DNA from: a virus
Virus record (IMG/VR): IMGVR_UViG_3300042880_000279
Coordinates: 1 to 30,158 of that record
Strand: one strand, 5' to 3'
DNA length: 30,158 nucleotides
Shown here: positions 5,291-12,987 of the stretch, piece by piece
Numbering within the stretch: the first letter of the stretch is position 1
Layout of the letters: the number at the start of each line of letters is the position of its first letter
The notes under the pieces: generated by a model
What the model saw: the letters and a program-made list of their open reading frames with translations, nothing else
Databases searched by the model: none
Told to the model about the DNA's origin: nothing
Position numbers and translations under genes: made by a program

Positions 5291-6702
5291 TGGGTTTACC
5301 GTTCAAGCAACAGGACCCCGCCCTTGATGAGCGGTTCGGTAACGAGGCGGGCCTTGTTGGTGCCCTGCTGATTTATGCCGATCCGGCGCTATATCGTGCT
5401 TCCGCCGCCATATGTGAGGCGGGGCATTTCTCTGACCCGTTCAATGCGCGCATGTTTGAGACAATCGGACGCGGTGTTGAGGCCGGACTTGCCAATTTCC
5501 CCTTGGTGCACTGGATTATCGGGCAATTCCGCGATGATCAGACGCTTGATGAAATGAAGATCACTGCTTCGGGGATTGTCGCAAAATATTGCGGCATGGC
5601 ATTCCCGGCAATTGCTGTTGAGGGGGCCTCTCGGCAGCTAAAGCATGATTTCCTGAAGGACCTGCTTAACGAAGTGGTTGAGTCCGGGGATACTGCGGCG
5701 GCGGAAACCACTGCGGCGGAAATGGAACGGCTTTCCCGCGCGCACCTGACCAAGGATGCGGGCATTGACCGCTTGGGCAACGTGGCCCGTGGGGTTGTCG
5801 AGCGGATATCCGATAGTTTTGCGAATGGCGTGGTGCCGGATCATTCCGCGTGGCCCGGATCGGCGCGTTTGGCTGAGCTTATGGGCGGCTGGCGTCGTGG
5901 CAGGCTTTACGTGATCGGCGGGCGTCCGGGTGCCGGCAAGACCACGGCAGCGCTTTCCTTGCTGCTCAGGACGGCAGAGAGGGGCCATGGCGTCCTGATG
6001 TTTGAGCTTGAAATGACGGCTCAAGAGCTAACTGAGATTGCCTTGTGCGATATGGCTTGGTCGAGCAAGGCCCGGATCGAGTATCGTGACCTGTCCACCT
6101 TCACAGATATCAGCCAGGACAAGGTTGAAAGGCTATGTGCCGCTGATAACCGGCTTCAGCGCCTGCCGTTTGTGATTTCGGATTCGCCGGGCCTGACCAT
6201 AGCTGAGATACGTTCTCAGGCCATGCAGTATGCCCAACGGCTTGAGGCGAGCGGATCACGGCTTGAGGTGGTCTGCATTGATCACCTGAACCTCGTGAAG
6301 GCGACGGGCCGCTATCAAAGCAACAAGGTGGCAGAGACTGAGGAGGTCTCGAATGCCTTGAAGGCGCTGGCCAAGGAATTGAAGTGCGCCGTTGTCGTGT
6401 TGTGTCAGCTCAACCGTGGTGTTGAGGGCCGGGACGACAAGAGGCCGGGGCTGGCGGATTTGAGGTGGTCCGGCGCGATTGAGCAGGACGCTGACATGGT
6501 GATGTTTGTTTACCGTGAGGCCTATTACCTGTCCAAGCCGGTTGATGATCCTACAGCCGATATTGAGCGCCAGGACAGGCTTCGGGAAGTCCAGAACAGG
6601 TTGGAAGTCATTGTGGCGAAGCATCGCGGCGGGCCGACGCCGGTGCTGGAGTTCTTCTGCGACATGGGGTGCGGTGTGGTTCGAGATATGGAGAAGCGCT
6701 GA
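5290..6702 (+). CDS. dnaB: DnaB-like replicative DNA helicase
   Basis: 470 residues, start sharing one base with the gcrA stop (TAATG). The N-terminal domain (FGNEAGLVGALLIYADPALY) matches the DnaB primase-interacting domain. The RecA-like ATPase has Walker A GRPGAGKTT (211-219), the Walker-B strand VVCIDHLNLV, motif VVLCQLNR, and DLRWSGAIEQDADMVMFVYRE. The end, AKHRGGPTPVLEFFCDMG, is the usual DnaB finish. It unwinds phage DNA at the fork as a hexamer. No phage polymerase or primase gene is in the window, so host enzymes are probably used. The following gene overlaps by one base. Confidence 0.93.
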   Translation: MGLPFKQQDPALDERFGNEAGLVGALLIYADPALYRASAAICEAGHFSDPFNARMFETIGRGVEAGLANFPLVHWIIGQFRDDQTLDEMKITASGIVAKYCGMAFPAIAVEGASRQLKHDFLKDLLNEVVESGDTAAAETTAAEMERLSRAHLTKDAGIDRLGNVARGVVERISDSFANGVVPDHSAWPGSARLAELMGGWRRGRLYVIGGRPGAGKTTAALSLLLRTAERGHGVLMFELEMTAQELTEIALCDMAWSSKARIEYRDLSTFTDISQDKVERLCAADNRLQRLPFVISDSPGLTIAEIRSQAMQYAQRLEASGSRLEVVCIDHLNLVKATGRYQSNKVAETEEVSNALKALAKELKCAVVVLCQLNRGVEGRDDKRPGLADLRWSGAIEQDADMVMFVYREAYYLSKPVDDPTADIERQDRLREVQNRLEVIVAKHRGGPTPVLEFFCDMGCGVVRDMEKR

Positions 6703-7529
6703 TGAGTGTGTCATCACAGGAATTGCGGAAGCTTGCGGCTCTGAACCTTTCTCCTGAGCAGATGTCAGCCGTGCTCAACCTTCTTGCAGATCGCGCCGAA
6801 GCTGAGGAGCGTAGGAAGGCTGCTCAGGCGGAAATGCCTTGTGCGGCTTTTGGCGGGGCGGGCAAATCAAAGGGTGCTGAAAGGACGGCTCGCTGGCGCG
6901 CCAAGAAAGCTGGCGATCAGGGCGTCACAGAAAGCGTCACAAGCGTCACAGAAAGCGTCACAGAAAGCGTCACAAGCGTCACAGAAAGCGTCACAAGCGT
7001 CACAGAAAGCGTCACAAGCGTCACCCCTTCCCCCCTTGTTCCCCCCCTTGAAGTTTCCCCCACACCCCCTTCTAAAACCCCCCCTATAATCCCCCCATCC
7101 CAGCCGCGCGCGCCTGACGAGTTCGAGGCTGTTGACGCTGCGCTTCGGAAAATCGAAGGCCTCGGCAACCATCCGGTGGCGGTTGATCCCGTCATCGGCC
7201 CAATCTGGCAACTGGTCCAGCAGGGCTACAACCTCAAAACCGAAATCATTCCGAGCATTCGCCAGCAAATCGCCAAGACCCGAAAGCGAATAACCCGATG
7301 GGGGTATTTCGTTCCGGGCATCATCGAGGCCAGAACCGGGCCTGCTGAGGTGATTTCGCCCGCCGTCACTGCCGATTGGCAAAAGAAACTTGATTGGGCA
7401 AGGCGGGAACGCAAATGGCCCTACAGCGCATGGGGGCCACCGCCTCACAAGCCCGGTTGCCGTGTCCCGCCTGCGATGCTCAAGCCGGATGACGGCGAAG
7501 GCTGGGGCGATTGGAGGCTGGCCTCATGA
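6702..7529 (+). CDS. Putative phage replication/primosomal protein with VTES repeats
   Basis: 275 residues from ATG 6702, coupled to the helicase stop. Residues 1-45 are helical (LRKLAALNLSPEQMSAVLNLLADRAEAEERR); then ERTARWRAKKA, a basic motif seen at the start of many phage replisome organiser-type proteins. Residues ~75-110 are a VTES/VTS repeat, followed by a ~25-residue proline-rich linker. The C-terminal domain (FEAVDAALRKIEGLGNHP to GYFVPGIIEART) is a conserved phage domain near dnaB genes. By position and architecture it may load the helicase or bind the origin, as lambda O and P do. The repeat DNA inside the gene may itself be the origin. Activity is inferred, not shown. Confidence 0.65.
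   Translation: MSVSSQELRKLAALNLSPEQMSAVLNLLADRAEAEERRKAAQAEMPCAAFGGAGKSKGAERTARWRAKKAGDQGVTESVTSVTESVTESVTSVTESVTSVTESVTSVTPSPLVPPLEVSPTPPSKTPPIIPPSQPRAPDEFEAVDAALRKIEGLGNHPVAVDPVIGPIWQLVQQGYNLKTEIIPSIRQQIAKTRKRITRWGYFVPGIIEARTGPAEVISPAVTADWQKKLDWARRERKWPYSAWGPPPHKPGCRVPPAMLKPDDGEGWGDWRLAS
6922..7025. repeat. Iteron-like direct repeats, 10 x GCGTCACA
   Basis: Ten copies of GCGTCACA (the last ends in C) at 6922, 6934, 6943, 6955, 6967, 6976, 6988, 6997, 7009 and 7018. Spacings alternate mostly 12 and 9, giving a 21-base higher-order period, two helical turns. They lie within the replication-type gene and are followed by a pyrimidine-rich tract. The geometry resembles origin iterons in lambda O, but protein linker expansion is the alternative. 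Confidence 0.85.
7022..7101. other. Strand-asymmetric pyrimidine tract next to the repeats
   Basis: About 80 bases that are overwhelmingly C and T on the plus strand, including several runs of five or more C. Encodes the proline-rich linker of the replication-type protein. Such tracts can form unusual DNA structures; functional meaning is uncertain. Confidence 0.6.
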
Positions 7530-7657
7530 ACTACGTCTACACCCTCCTCCTCTCCGCCTATGGCCCTCGCTGCAAGTCCTACAACCCCAAATGCGAGGCA
7601 TGCCGGGCGTGGGCTGAATACGACGCCATGAAGGCCATCACAAAGGAAGCGGCATGA
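7526..7657 (+). CDS. 43-residue cysteine-containing phage protein
   Basis: Starts at ATG 7526 overlapping the previous stop and ends overlapping the next start (ATGA at both ends), so it fits exactly between two genes. The sequence begins MNYVYTLLLSAYGPRCKSYN and continues KCEACRAWAEYDAMK; three cysteines (C16, C23, C26) could bind a metal with another ligand. Function unknown. The perfect coupling at both ends is the main evidence that it is translated. Confidence 0.65.
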   Translation: MNYVYTLLLSAYGPRCKSYNPKCEACRAWAEYDAMKAITKEAA

Positions 7658-8106
7658 GCTGGCTAATCGTTAGGACTGACGCCCGCAAGGAATCCTATGT
7701 GGCCGCTCAAATAGCCGGGCATGGCCATGACGCATGGGTTCCCGCTCAAATGATCCCGGTCCGCCCTCATGGCGCTCGCAAGCTCACGGCAAAGGCTGGG
7801 GTGACCATCAAAGAGCTGCCGATCCTTCCGAGGCGGGTTTTTGTGCAGGTTGATTGGCATGAGGCGAATTCGTTCGCCAGCATTCGCCACGTTCAAGGCG
7901 TAGAGCGTGACGGGGAGGAGCGGGTTATCCTCATTCCTGACGCTCAAGTTGCCTCATTCAGGGCAGAGATAGACCGTGAGAACACGTCAGCGCTGGCCTT
8001 GGCACAAGCCAGAAGCCGTAAGCAGAAAGCGAAATGGCGCTCGCTTCAGGAAGGGCTTATTGACCTGATTGACAGCGCAAAGCAAAAAATGAGCCAAGCG
8101 GCATAG
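7654..8106 (+). CDS. NusG-like phage transcription antiterminator
   Basis: 150 residues from ATG 7654 (ATGA coupling). The N-terminal ~95 residues resemble the NusG NGN domain: WLIVRTDARKESYVAAQIAGHGHDAWVP (the beta strand, helix and aromatic region), a short insertion, then ELPILPRRVFVQVDW corresponding to the PLFPGYVFV strand of NusG, and FASIRHVQGV. The C-terminal part is a charged helix, with no KOW domain visible. NusG paralogues bind the RNA polymerase clamp and suppress pausing or termination. As last gene before the late region, it could act as the late-operon antiterminator (inference). Confidence 0.85.
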   Translation: MSWLIVRTDARKESYVAAQIAGHGHDAWVPAQMIPVRPHGARKLTAKAGVTIKELPILPRRVFVQVDWHEANSFASIRHVQGVERDGEERVILIPDAQVASFRAEIDRENTSALALAQARSRKQKAKWRSLQEGLIDLIDSAKQKMSQAA

Positions 8107-8294
8107 CCGCCACAATTCCGCCATGATTGCATGCGTTATAGGGTTGAATATCTGTACGCATATGCCGCTCAAGAGGGTTCGCCCCGTGGCTGCGGAACGC
8201 TGTAGTTTCAGCGTCATTGGCGAGATTTGCCACCATTCAGCAAATGCTAAAATTTGCTAAAACCCGGTAAAAACGAAACAAAAGGACAATCACC
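8107..8294. promoter_or_regulatory. Gap before late operon with candidate late promoter
   Basis: The only long intergenic gap between the early and late genes. TTGCAT (8127-8132), 16-base spacer and TATCTG (8149-8154) form a moderate sigma-70-type promoter. ATGCGT (8131-8136) and ACGCAT (8156-8161) form a symmetric pair around it, so a dimeric regulator could bind across. An A-rich leader precedes the first late gene. A GGTTCG stretch at 8177 looks vaguely like a tRNA T-arm, but no cloverleaf forms. Confidence 0.4.
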
Positions 8295-8678
8295 ATGTCT
8301 GGCGACCAAGCTAATACGGCAGTCGCCGCCAGAAATGAAAAAGGCCAATTCCTATCTGGGACTATTGGCATTGGCGGCAGGCCAAAAGGCGCACGCAACA
8401 AGCTAGGCGAAGAGTTCATCAAGGCTCTTGCCAGCGACTTTGACAAAAACGGACCGGAAGCAATTGCCCGTGTTCGTGAAGAGCGCCCCCAGGATTACCT
8501 TAAGGTGATCGCTTCCCTGCTTCCGAAGGAAATCAAGCTGACCGATGAGCGAGAACTCAGCGACGAAGAACTTGACCGCCGAATTCGAGACCTTGCCTCA
8601 GTCCTCGGGGACTTTATTGCAGGTCAAGGCGGAACTCTTGTCGTTACTGGAGGAGGCTCGGAGACGCCATCACACTAG
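8295..8678 (+). CDS. DUF5681 protein, small-terminase position
   Basis: 127 residues. The start contains KGQFLSGTIGIGGRPKGARNKLGEEFIKALASDF, the GGRPKGARNK motif typical of DUF5681 proteins found immediately before large terminases, then YLKVIASLLPKEIKL. These probably recognise phage DNA for packaging and feed it to the large terminase. Coding overlap with the large subunit is 134 bases if that gene begins at 8545. A second, shorter relative lies at 26832-27092. Confidence 0.8.
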   Translation: MSGDQANTAVAARNEKGQFLSGTIGIGGRPKGARNKLGEEFIKALASDFDKNGPEAIARVREERPQDYLKVIASLLPKEIKLTDERELSDEELDRRIRDLASVLGDFIAGQGGTLVVTGGGSETPSH

Positions 8679-10020
8679 GCGGCTCGACAGGTACAAGCCA
8701 TATCCGAAGCAAATCGAGTTTCACACAGCTGGGGCTGACCGGCGTGAACGACTGTTCATGGCAGGCAATCAGCTCGGGAAAACATTGGCGGGTGCGGCTG
8801 AAGCCGCCATGCATCTCACAGGGCAGTATCCGGGCTGGTGGCAGGGCAAGCGGTTTGACAGGCCTGTTATGATGCTTGCCGGTTCCGAGTCTTACGAGTT
8901 AACCCGCGACGGCGTTCAGAGGCTTCTTGTGGGCCCGCCAGAGCGTGAAACGGAATGGGGAACGGGATACATACCCGGCGCATCCATCGCCTCTACAGAC
9001 CGCCGCCAGGGCGTTCCGAACGCTCTTGAGAACGTCACGGTTCAACACGCATCGGGCGGCACAAGCGTTGTGCAGTTCAAGGCCTATGAGCAGGGCCGGG
9101 GCAAGTGGCAGGCTTCGACGGTCGATTACGTCTGGTTTGACGAGGAACCGCCGGAAGACGTCTATTTTGAGGGTATCACCCGCACGAATGCGACACGCGG
9201 CCTGATCGCGGTCACCTTTACTCCGCTCAAGGGCATGTCAAGCGTCGTGGGGCGCTATCTTCTGGAACCATCGCCTGACCGGGCGGTAATTTCCATGACC
9301 ATTGATGACGCGCTGCACTACACCGACGAGGATCGGGCGCGCATCATTGCCAGTTACCCGGCTCATGAACGAGAGGCCCGCACCAAAGGCATCCCGTCTC
9401 TTGGCTCGGGGCGTATCTTCCCGGTGGCGGAGGAAAGCATTGTCATTGATCCCATTCCTATCCCGGAACATTGGGCTCAGATCGGCGGCATGGATTTCGG
9501 GTTTGATCACCCGTTTGGAGCGGTCAGGTGTGCCTGGGACCGGGACAACGATACATTCTATGTCGCCGCTGACTATCGGGAGCGGGAAGCAACACCGATC
9601 ATTCATTCAGCCGCGGTGAAGCCTTGGGCGGAATGGTTGCCATGGGCTTGGCCGCACGACGGGCTGCAACACGACAAGGGGTCTGGCGAGCAGTTGGCAG
9701 AACAATACAGGCAACAGGGGCTAAAGCTGTTGCCAGAACGTGCCACATTCGACGACGGCACCAACGGCGTCGAGGCTGGTTTGTCTGACATGCTACAACG
9801 GATGCAGACGGGCCGCTGGAAGGTGTTCCGGACTTGCGCTCACTGGCTTGAGGAATTCAGGCTGTATCATCGGAAAGACGGCAAAGTTGTAAAAGAGCGT
9901 GACGACGTGATTTCGGCGTCACGATATGCCTTGATGATGAAGCGCATGGCGACGTTGAAGCCTCAACCGCGTAAATCAGTTTCTCGCACTCTGCATCCTC
10001 AAGGGGCTTGGCTGGCATGA
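8545..10020 (+). CDS. Terminase large subunit (P22 gp2-like)
   Basis: Packaging motor ATPase and nuclease. From ATG 8545 it has 491 residues, but the first 24 read out of frame through the upstream gene; TTG 8617, with GGGGA 5 bases upstream, starts just before VKAELLSLLEEARRRHH, where relatives begin, and may be the true start. Numbering from 8545: RLDRYKPYPKQIEFH at ~46-60, Walker A GNQLGKT at 74-80, Walker B DYVWFDEE at 194-201, motif III-like AVTFTPLKG after it, and the nuclease acidic strand GGMDFGF at 304-310 with later DDVISASRYALMM. Headful packaging like P22 is expected. Confidence 0.92.
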   Translation: MSENSATKNLTAEFETLPQSSGTLLQVKAELLSLLEEARRRHHTRRLDRYKPYPKQIEFHTAGADRRERLFMAGNQLGKTLAGAAEAAMHLTGQYPGWWQGKRFDRPVMMLAGSESYELTRDGVQRLLVGPPERETEWGTGYIPGASIASTDRRQGVPNALENVTVQHASGGTSVVQFKAYEQGRGKWQASTVDYVWFDEEPPEDVYFEGITRTNATRGLIAVTFTPLKGMSSVVGRYLLEPSPDRAVISMTIDDALHYTDEDRARIIASYPAHEREARTKGIPSLGSGRIFPVAEESIVIDPIPIPEHWAQIGGMDFGFDHPFGAVRCAWDRDNDTFYVAADYREREATPIIHSAAVKPWAEWLPWAWPHDGLQHDKGSGEQLAEQYRQQGLKLLPERATFDDGTNGVEAGLSDMLQRMQTGRWKVFRTCAHWLEEFRLYHRKDGKVVKERDDVISASRYALMMKRMATLKPQPRKSVSRTLHPQGAWLA

Positions 10021-10145
10021 GCATTACCGATTCCGTTTCTGCGATCTTGCTTGTGCTGGCGTTGTGCTGGGGCGGATCTCTGATGATTGACCTTACCATT
10101 GGCGAATGGCTTCGGAAGCGGCGCAAGAGATACAGAGGGTATTGA
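10017..10145 (+). CDS. 42-residue single-pass membrane protein
   Basis: ATG 10017 overlaps the terminase stop (ATGA). One hydrophobic segment (SAILLVLALCWGGSLMIDL, ~8-26) is followed by a very basic tail WLRKRRKRYRGY, so by the positive-inside rule the C-terminus should be cytoplasmic. Function unknown; the shape is common to small phage membrane proteins. Confidence 0.5.
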   Translation: MSITDSVSAILLVLALCWGGSLMIDLTIGEWLRKRRKRYRGY

Positions 10146-10341
10146 GTGCGACAAACCCAATTGCTATGTTCGGATTATTCGTTCCTCAAAGGACTGGCAC
10201 GGAGGGCGTGGCAGAATTAAGGAAACTGTTCCCCGTATTGACGCCGCCAAGATTGGCGAATGGTGCTGGACGGAATGGGAAGAGCCTGTCGAAATACCTG
10301 AAGATCGTCGTGGAGAGTACTCGGAATGGTGGTACAGGTGA
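10087..10341 (+). CDS. Small phage protein, start uncertain
   Basis: The frame ending at 10341 has natural codon use from about 10141 on: CDKPNCYVRIIRSSKDW, then IGEWCWTEWEEPVEIPEDRR, an aromatic and acidic sequence with three cysteines. No ATG exists in frame; TTG 10087 or 10099 or ATT 10141 would be needed, hence the doubt about the start. A competing frame (ATG 10106 to 10348) reads MASEAAQEIQRVLSATNP but looks less natural. Function unknown. Confidence 0.4.
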   Translation: MTLPLANGFGSGARDTEGIECDKPNCYVRIIRSSKDWHGGRGRIKETVPRIDAAKIGEWCWTEWEEPVEIPEDRRGEYSEWWYR

Positions 10342-10364
10342 CCGGTGATGAAGGTGGTTCGCTG

Positions 10365-10631
10365 ATGCCAGCAAATACAATCAAAGTCCGTCGCCTTCGC
10401 TTTCTGGACGACACGGCCAACATGACTGAGGCCTACAGGCTTGACGCCGTTGATGATGATCGCGTTCCTTACCTTGGTGTCGACATGTGCAGGAACTTGG
10501 AGCGAGAACCGTTTACTGAGGCGGAATTCGCCGCCAAGTTGTCGGTTTTGAAAGAGGCCCTTATCGCGGAAGGCGCTGCGGACGACGCAACGACGCTTGA
10601 GGTTTATGATCAGGAACTAGGCGAGATTTGA
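10365..10631 (+). CDS. Small acidic phage protein, unknown
   Basis: 88 residues from ATG 10365, chosen because AAGGTGG lies 7 bases upstream. It begins MPANTIKVRRLRFLDD and contains two helical acidic stretches (EPFTEAEFAAKLSVLKEALIAEG). No recognised family. The next gene follows with a short overlap or a few bases, depending on its start. Confidence 0.55.
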   Translation: MPANTIKVRRLRFLDDTANMTEAYRLDAVDDDRVPYLGVDMCRNLEREPFTEAEFAAKLSVLKEALIAEGAADDATTLEVYDQELGEI

Positions 10632-10636
10632 AAGGG

Positions 10637-10846
10637 ATGATGGAACGTAGGCGTTTTTTAACCGGGTCTGCGGCTTTTATCGCGGCCCCGGCAATCATCA
10701 AGGTTGCCTCGCTGATGCCGATCAGCGTTCAAGAATTTCGGCTTCATCCGGTAGGCAATAGGATTTTGACGGCAGAAGAAATAACGCAGGAAGCATATGC
10801 AATATTGAGCGTCGCATATAATCGGCGGGGCTTATGGCTGGCATGA
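10637..10846 (+). CDS. Small protein with twin-arginine-like signal
   Basis: About 69 residues. Starts possible: TTG 10628 (coupled, TTGA), ATG 10637 or ATG 10640. The N-terminus MERRRFLTGSAAFIAAPAII has the RR-x-F-L motif and hydrophobic stretch of a Tat signal, then KVASLMPI. I recall similar short proteins near head genes in several phages, without known function. A true Tat export signal on a protein this small is unexpected, and the hydrophobic helix could simply anchor it. Confidence 0.55.
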   Translation: MMERRRFLTGSAAFIAAPAIIKVASLMPISVQEFRLHPVGNRILTAEEITQEAYAILSVAYNRRGLWLA

Positions 10847-10908
10847 AAACATACACCTTTGCCGAACTGTTTAAGATGTATCCGAGATTCGCAGCCTCAC
10901 CTATGTGA
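10843..10908 (+). CDS. Possible 21-residue microprotein
   Basis: ATG 10843 overlaps the previous stop (ATGA) and the frame runs MKTYTFAELFKMYPRFAASP to TGA at 10906. Translational coupling and natural composition are the only support; no family is recognised. Confidence 0.25.
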   Translation: MKTYTFAELFKMYPRFAASPM

Positions 10909-10924
10909 AGCACAAATAGTTTCT

Positions 10925-10939
10925 CCGTCGTGATGACGG
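10925..10939 (+). promoter_or_regulatory. Leader hairpin upstream of portal gene
   Basis: CCGTCgtgatGACGG, a perfect 5-bp stem with 5-base loop, 22 bases before the portal start and upstream of its strong ribosome site (AAGGAGG). The first 14 bases recur exactly upstream of the scaffold gene (15357-15370). Confidence 0.6.
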
Positions 10940-10961
10940 ACACTCTCCGGAAGGAGGCTCA

Positions 10962-12977
10962 ATGTCTGACAAGGACATTCTAGCCGAAGCAAAGGAAGCC
11001 TATCGCCTTGGTATCGAGGCTGAAAAGGACAACCGGGATTCCTATATTGAGGATTACCGCTTTTCCCGGCTTCACGAGCATTGGCCGGAGGACGTGGTCA
11101 AGCTTCGCCAGTCTCAGGGCAGGCCGACGCTGACCATTCCCCGGCTTCCGGCATTTATCCGCCAGGTGGTGAACGACACCCGCCAGAACAGGCCGCGCAT
11201 TCGCGTGAAGCCTGTCGATTCATTTGCAGATCCCAAGACGGCTACGGTTTATGACGGACTCATCTTGAATATTGAAACCGCTTCCAATGCAGCGGTTGCC
11301 TACGACACCGCTGTTGATTGCTCAGTCTCGGGCGGCTTTGGCTATTTCCGAATTGACGTCGAATATTCCTCGCATATGAGCTTTGACAAGGAACTGCGGA
11401 TCAACCGCATTCCGAACCCGTTGCAGGTGGTTGGCGATCCGTATGCACAATGCGCGGATTCAAGCGACTGGAATGTTGCTTTCCTCACGTCGCTGCTGAG
11501 CAAGGACGCGTTCGGCAAGCGGTACAAGGGTGCAGCGCCGTCCAACTGGTTCGAGACTGATTACCGCTCGCTGAACGACCCGTGGCGGGATGGCGATGAG
11601 GTCATGATCGCTGAATACTGGACGCGTGAGGAAGTCGACAAGACGCTTCTCAAGCTGTCTGACGGGCGCGTGATGCTTGAGGAGGTCTATGCCAAGCAGG
11701 GCGAGATGCTGATGGCTTATGGCGTGGTGCCTACGGGCGAAATGCGCCAGACGAAGGGCTATAAGGTTCGCCAGCACATTGTGACGGGCGCTGAGGTGCT
11801 CGAAACCAAGGATTGGGCAGGCTGCTATATCCCGATTGTGCCGGTGTACGGTGAGGAACTGAATGACGCTGGCAAGCGGTTGTTCCGCAGCCTCATCAAC
11901 AGCGCCAAGGACGCGCAGCGCAGGCTGAATTACTGGGTATCGTCAGCGACTGAGCTTGTGGCGCTCGCCCCTAAGACGCCGTTTATTGGCGATGAGCGGG
12001 CCTTTGAGGCTGAACCGGGCAAATGGGCCACGGTCAACACGCATACGCATCCTTACATCGCGGTGCCGAACGGTGCGCCGATCCCTCAGAGACAGCCTTT
12101 GGATAGCGGGCAGGCCATTGGTGCCATGTCGCAGGCCCTAGCGGCTGGGGACGATATAAAGTCCGTTCTCGGCATGTATGACGCGTCTCTCGGGGCCAAG
12201 TCGAATGAGACAAGCGGCAAGGCCATCATGGCCCGCCAGCGTGAAGGCGATACGTCCACCTTCCACTTCATTGACAACCTTTCCAGAGCTATTCAGCACG
12301 CCGGGCGCATTCTGGTTGACTTGATCCCGCACTGCTACACGCCGGGCCAGATGGTGCGCATTCTTGGCCAGGACGGACGGTCTGCCACGGTTGAAATCAC
12401 AAACCGCATGCCGGGTGAGCAAGCCCCTGAGGCGCAGCCTTTCGAGGAGGGCGTCGATCCGGGAATCACCATGGCTTACGATTTTGGCGTTGGGCGCTAT
12501 GACGTGGTTGTTGACTCTGGCCCGTCCTTTACGACGCGCCGTGAGGAAACGGCGAACCAGATGATTGAGATGATTCGGGCAGTTCCGGATATCGGCGCGC
12601 TCATTGGCGACAAGCTGGCGAAGAACCTCGATTGGCCTGATGCGGAAGAGATTTCCGAACGGCTCAAGAAAATGCTTCCGCAGCAGGTAACGGGGCAGGG
12701 CGGATTGCCGCCTGAGGTCGAGCAACAGATGCAGCAGGGCATGCAGCTCATTCAGCAGCAGCAGGCTGAACTTGAGAAGCTGAAGACGGACAAGAGCCTT
12801 GAGGCCCGCAAGGTCGAGATTGACGCCATGAAAGCTGAGACTGAGCGCCTCAAAGAGCTTTTGCCCTACATGACGCCTCAAGGCCTTGCCTCTCTCGGGC
12901 TTCAGATGAACATGCAGGCGCTAAACACTCCTGACATTGCGCCGGGTTCCTCGCCCGCTTCAACCCCAATTCAGTAG
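10962..12977 (+). CDS. Portal protein (P22 gp1-like)
   Basis: 671 residues with the strong ribosome site AAGGAGG. The start (LAEAKEAYRLGIEAEKDNRD, then IEDYRFSRL.EHWPEDV) and ...RPTLTIPRLPAFIRQVVNDTRQNRP are the characteristic beginning of P22-type portals. It forms the dodecameric ring at one vertex through which DNA enters and leaves. Length is close to P22 gp1 (725 residues). The C-terminal ~100 residues are Q-rich and helical (VEQQMQQGMQLIQQQQAELEKL), corresponding to the barrel region of P22 portal. Confidence 0.93.
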   Translation: MSDKDILAEAKEAYRLGIEAEKDNRDSYIEDYRFSRLHEHWPEDVVKLRQSQGRPTLTIPRLPAFIRQVVNDTRQNRPRIRVKPVDSFADPKTATVYDGLILNIETASNAAVAYDTAVDCSVSGGFGYFRIDVEYSSHMSFDKELRINRIPNPLQVVGDPYAQCADSSDWNVAFLTSLLSKDAFGKRYKGAAPSNWFETDYRSLNDPWRDGDEVMIAEYWTREEVDKTLLKLSDGRVMLEEVYAKQGEMLMAYGVVPTGEMRQTKGYKVRQHIVTGAEVLETKDWAGCYIPIVPVYGEELNDAGKRLFRSLINSAKDAQRRLNYWVSSATELVALAPKTPFIGDERAFEAEPGKWATVNTHTHPYIAVPNGAPIPQRQPLDSGQAIGAMSQALAAGDDIKSVLGMYDASLGAKSNETSGKAIMARQREGDTSTFHFIDNLSRAIQHAGRILVDLIPHCYTPGQMVRILGQDGRSATVEITNRMPGEQAPEAQPFEEGVDPGITMAYDFGVGRYDVVVDSGPSFTTRREETANQMIEMIRAVPDIGALIGDKLAKNLDWPDAEEISERLKKMLPQQVTGQGGLPPEVEQQMQQGMQLIQQQQAELEKLKTDKSLEARKVEIDAMKAETERLKELLPYMTPQGLASLGLQMNMQALNTPDIAPGSSPASTPIQ

Positions 12978-12987
12978 GATCAAATCC

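Noticed and set aside
6922-7025. Repeats resembling CRISPR
   Set aside because: Cores are only 8 bases with 1-4 base gaps, far too short; they are direct repeats in a coding sequence.
8099-8111. GCGGC-ATA-GCCGC hairpin at the end of the NusG-like gene as terminator
   Set aside because: Five-bp stem, three-base loop and no T-run; too weak to call.
8155-8220. Possible tRNA because of a GGTTCG stretch
   Set aside because: No acceptor stem or anticodon arm could be folded around it.
12138-12881. Long minus-strand open frame opposite the portal gene
   Set aside because: A shadow of the high-GC third positions in the portal gene, with arginine/leucine-rich composition and no ribosome site.
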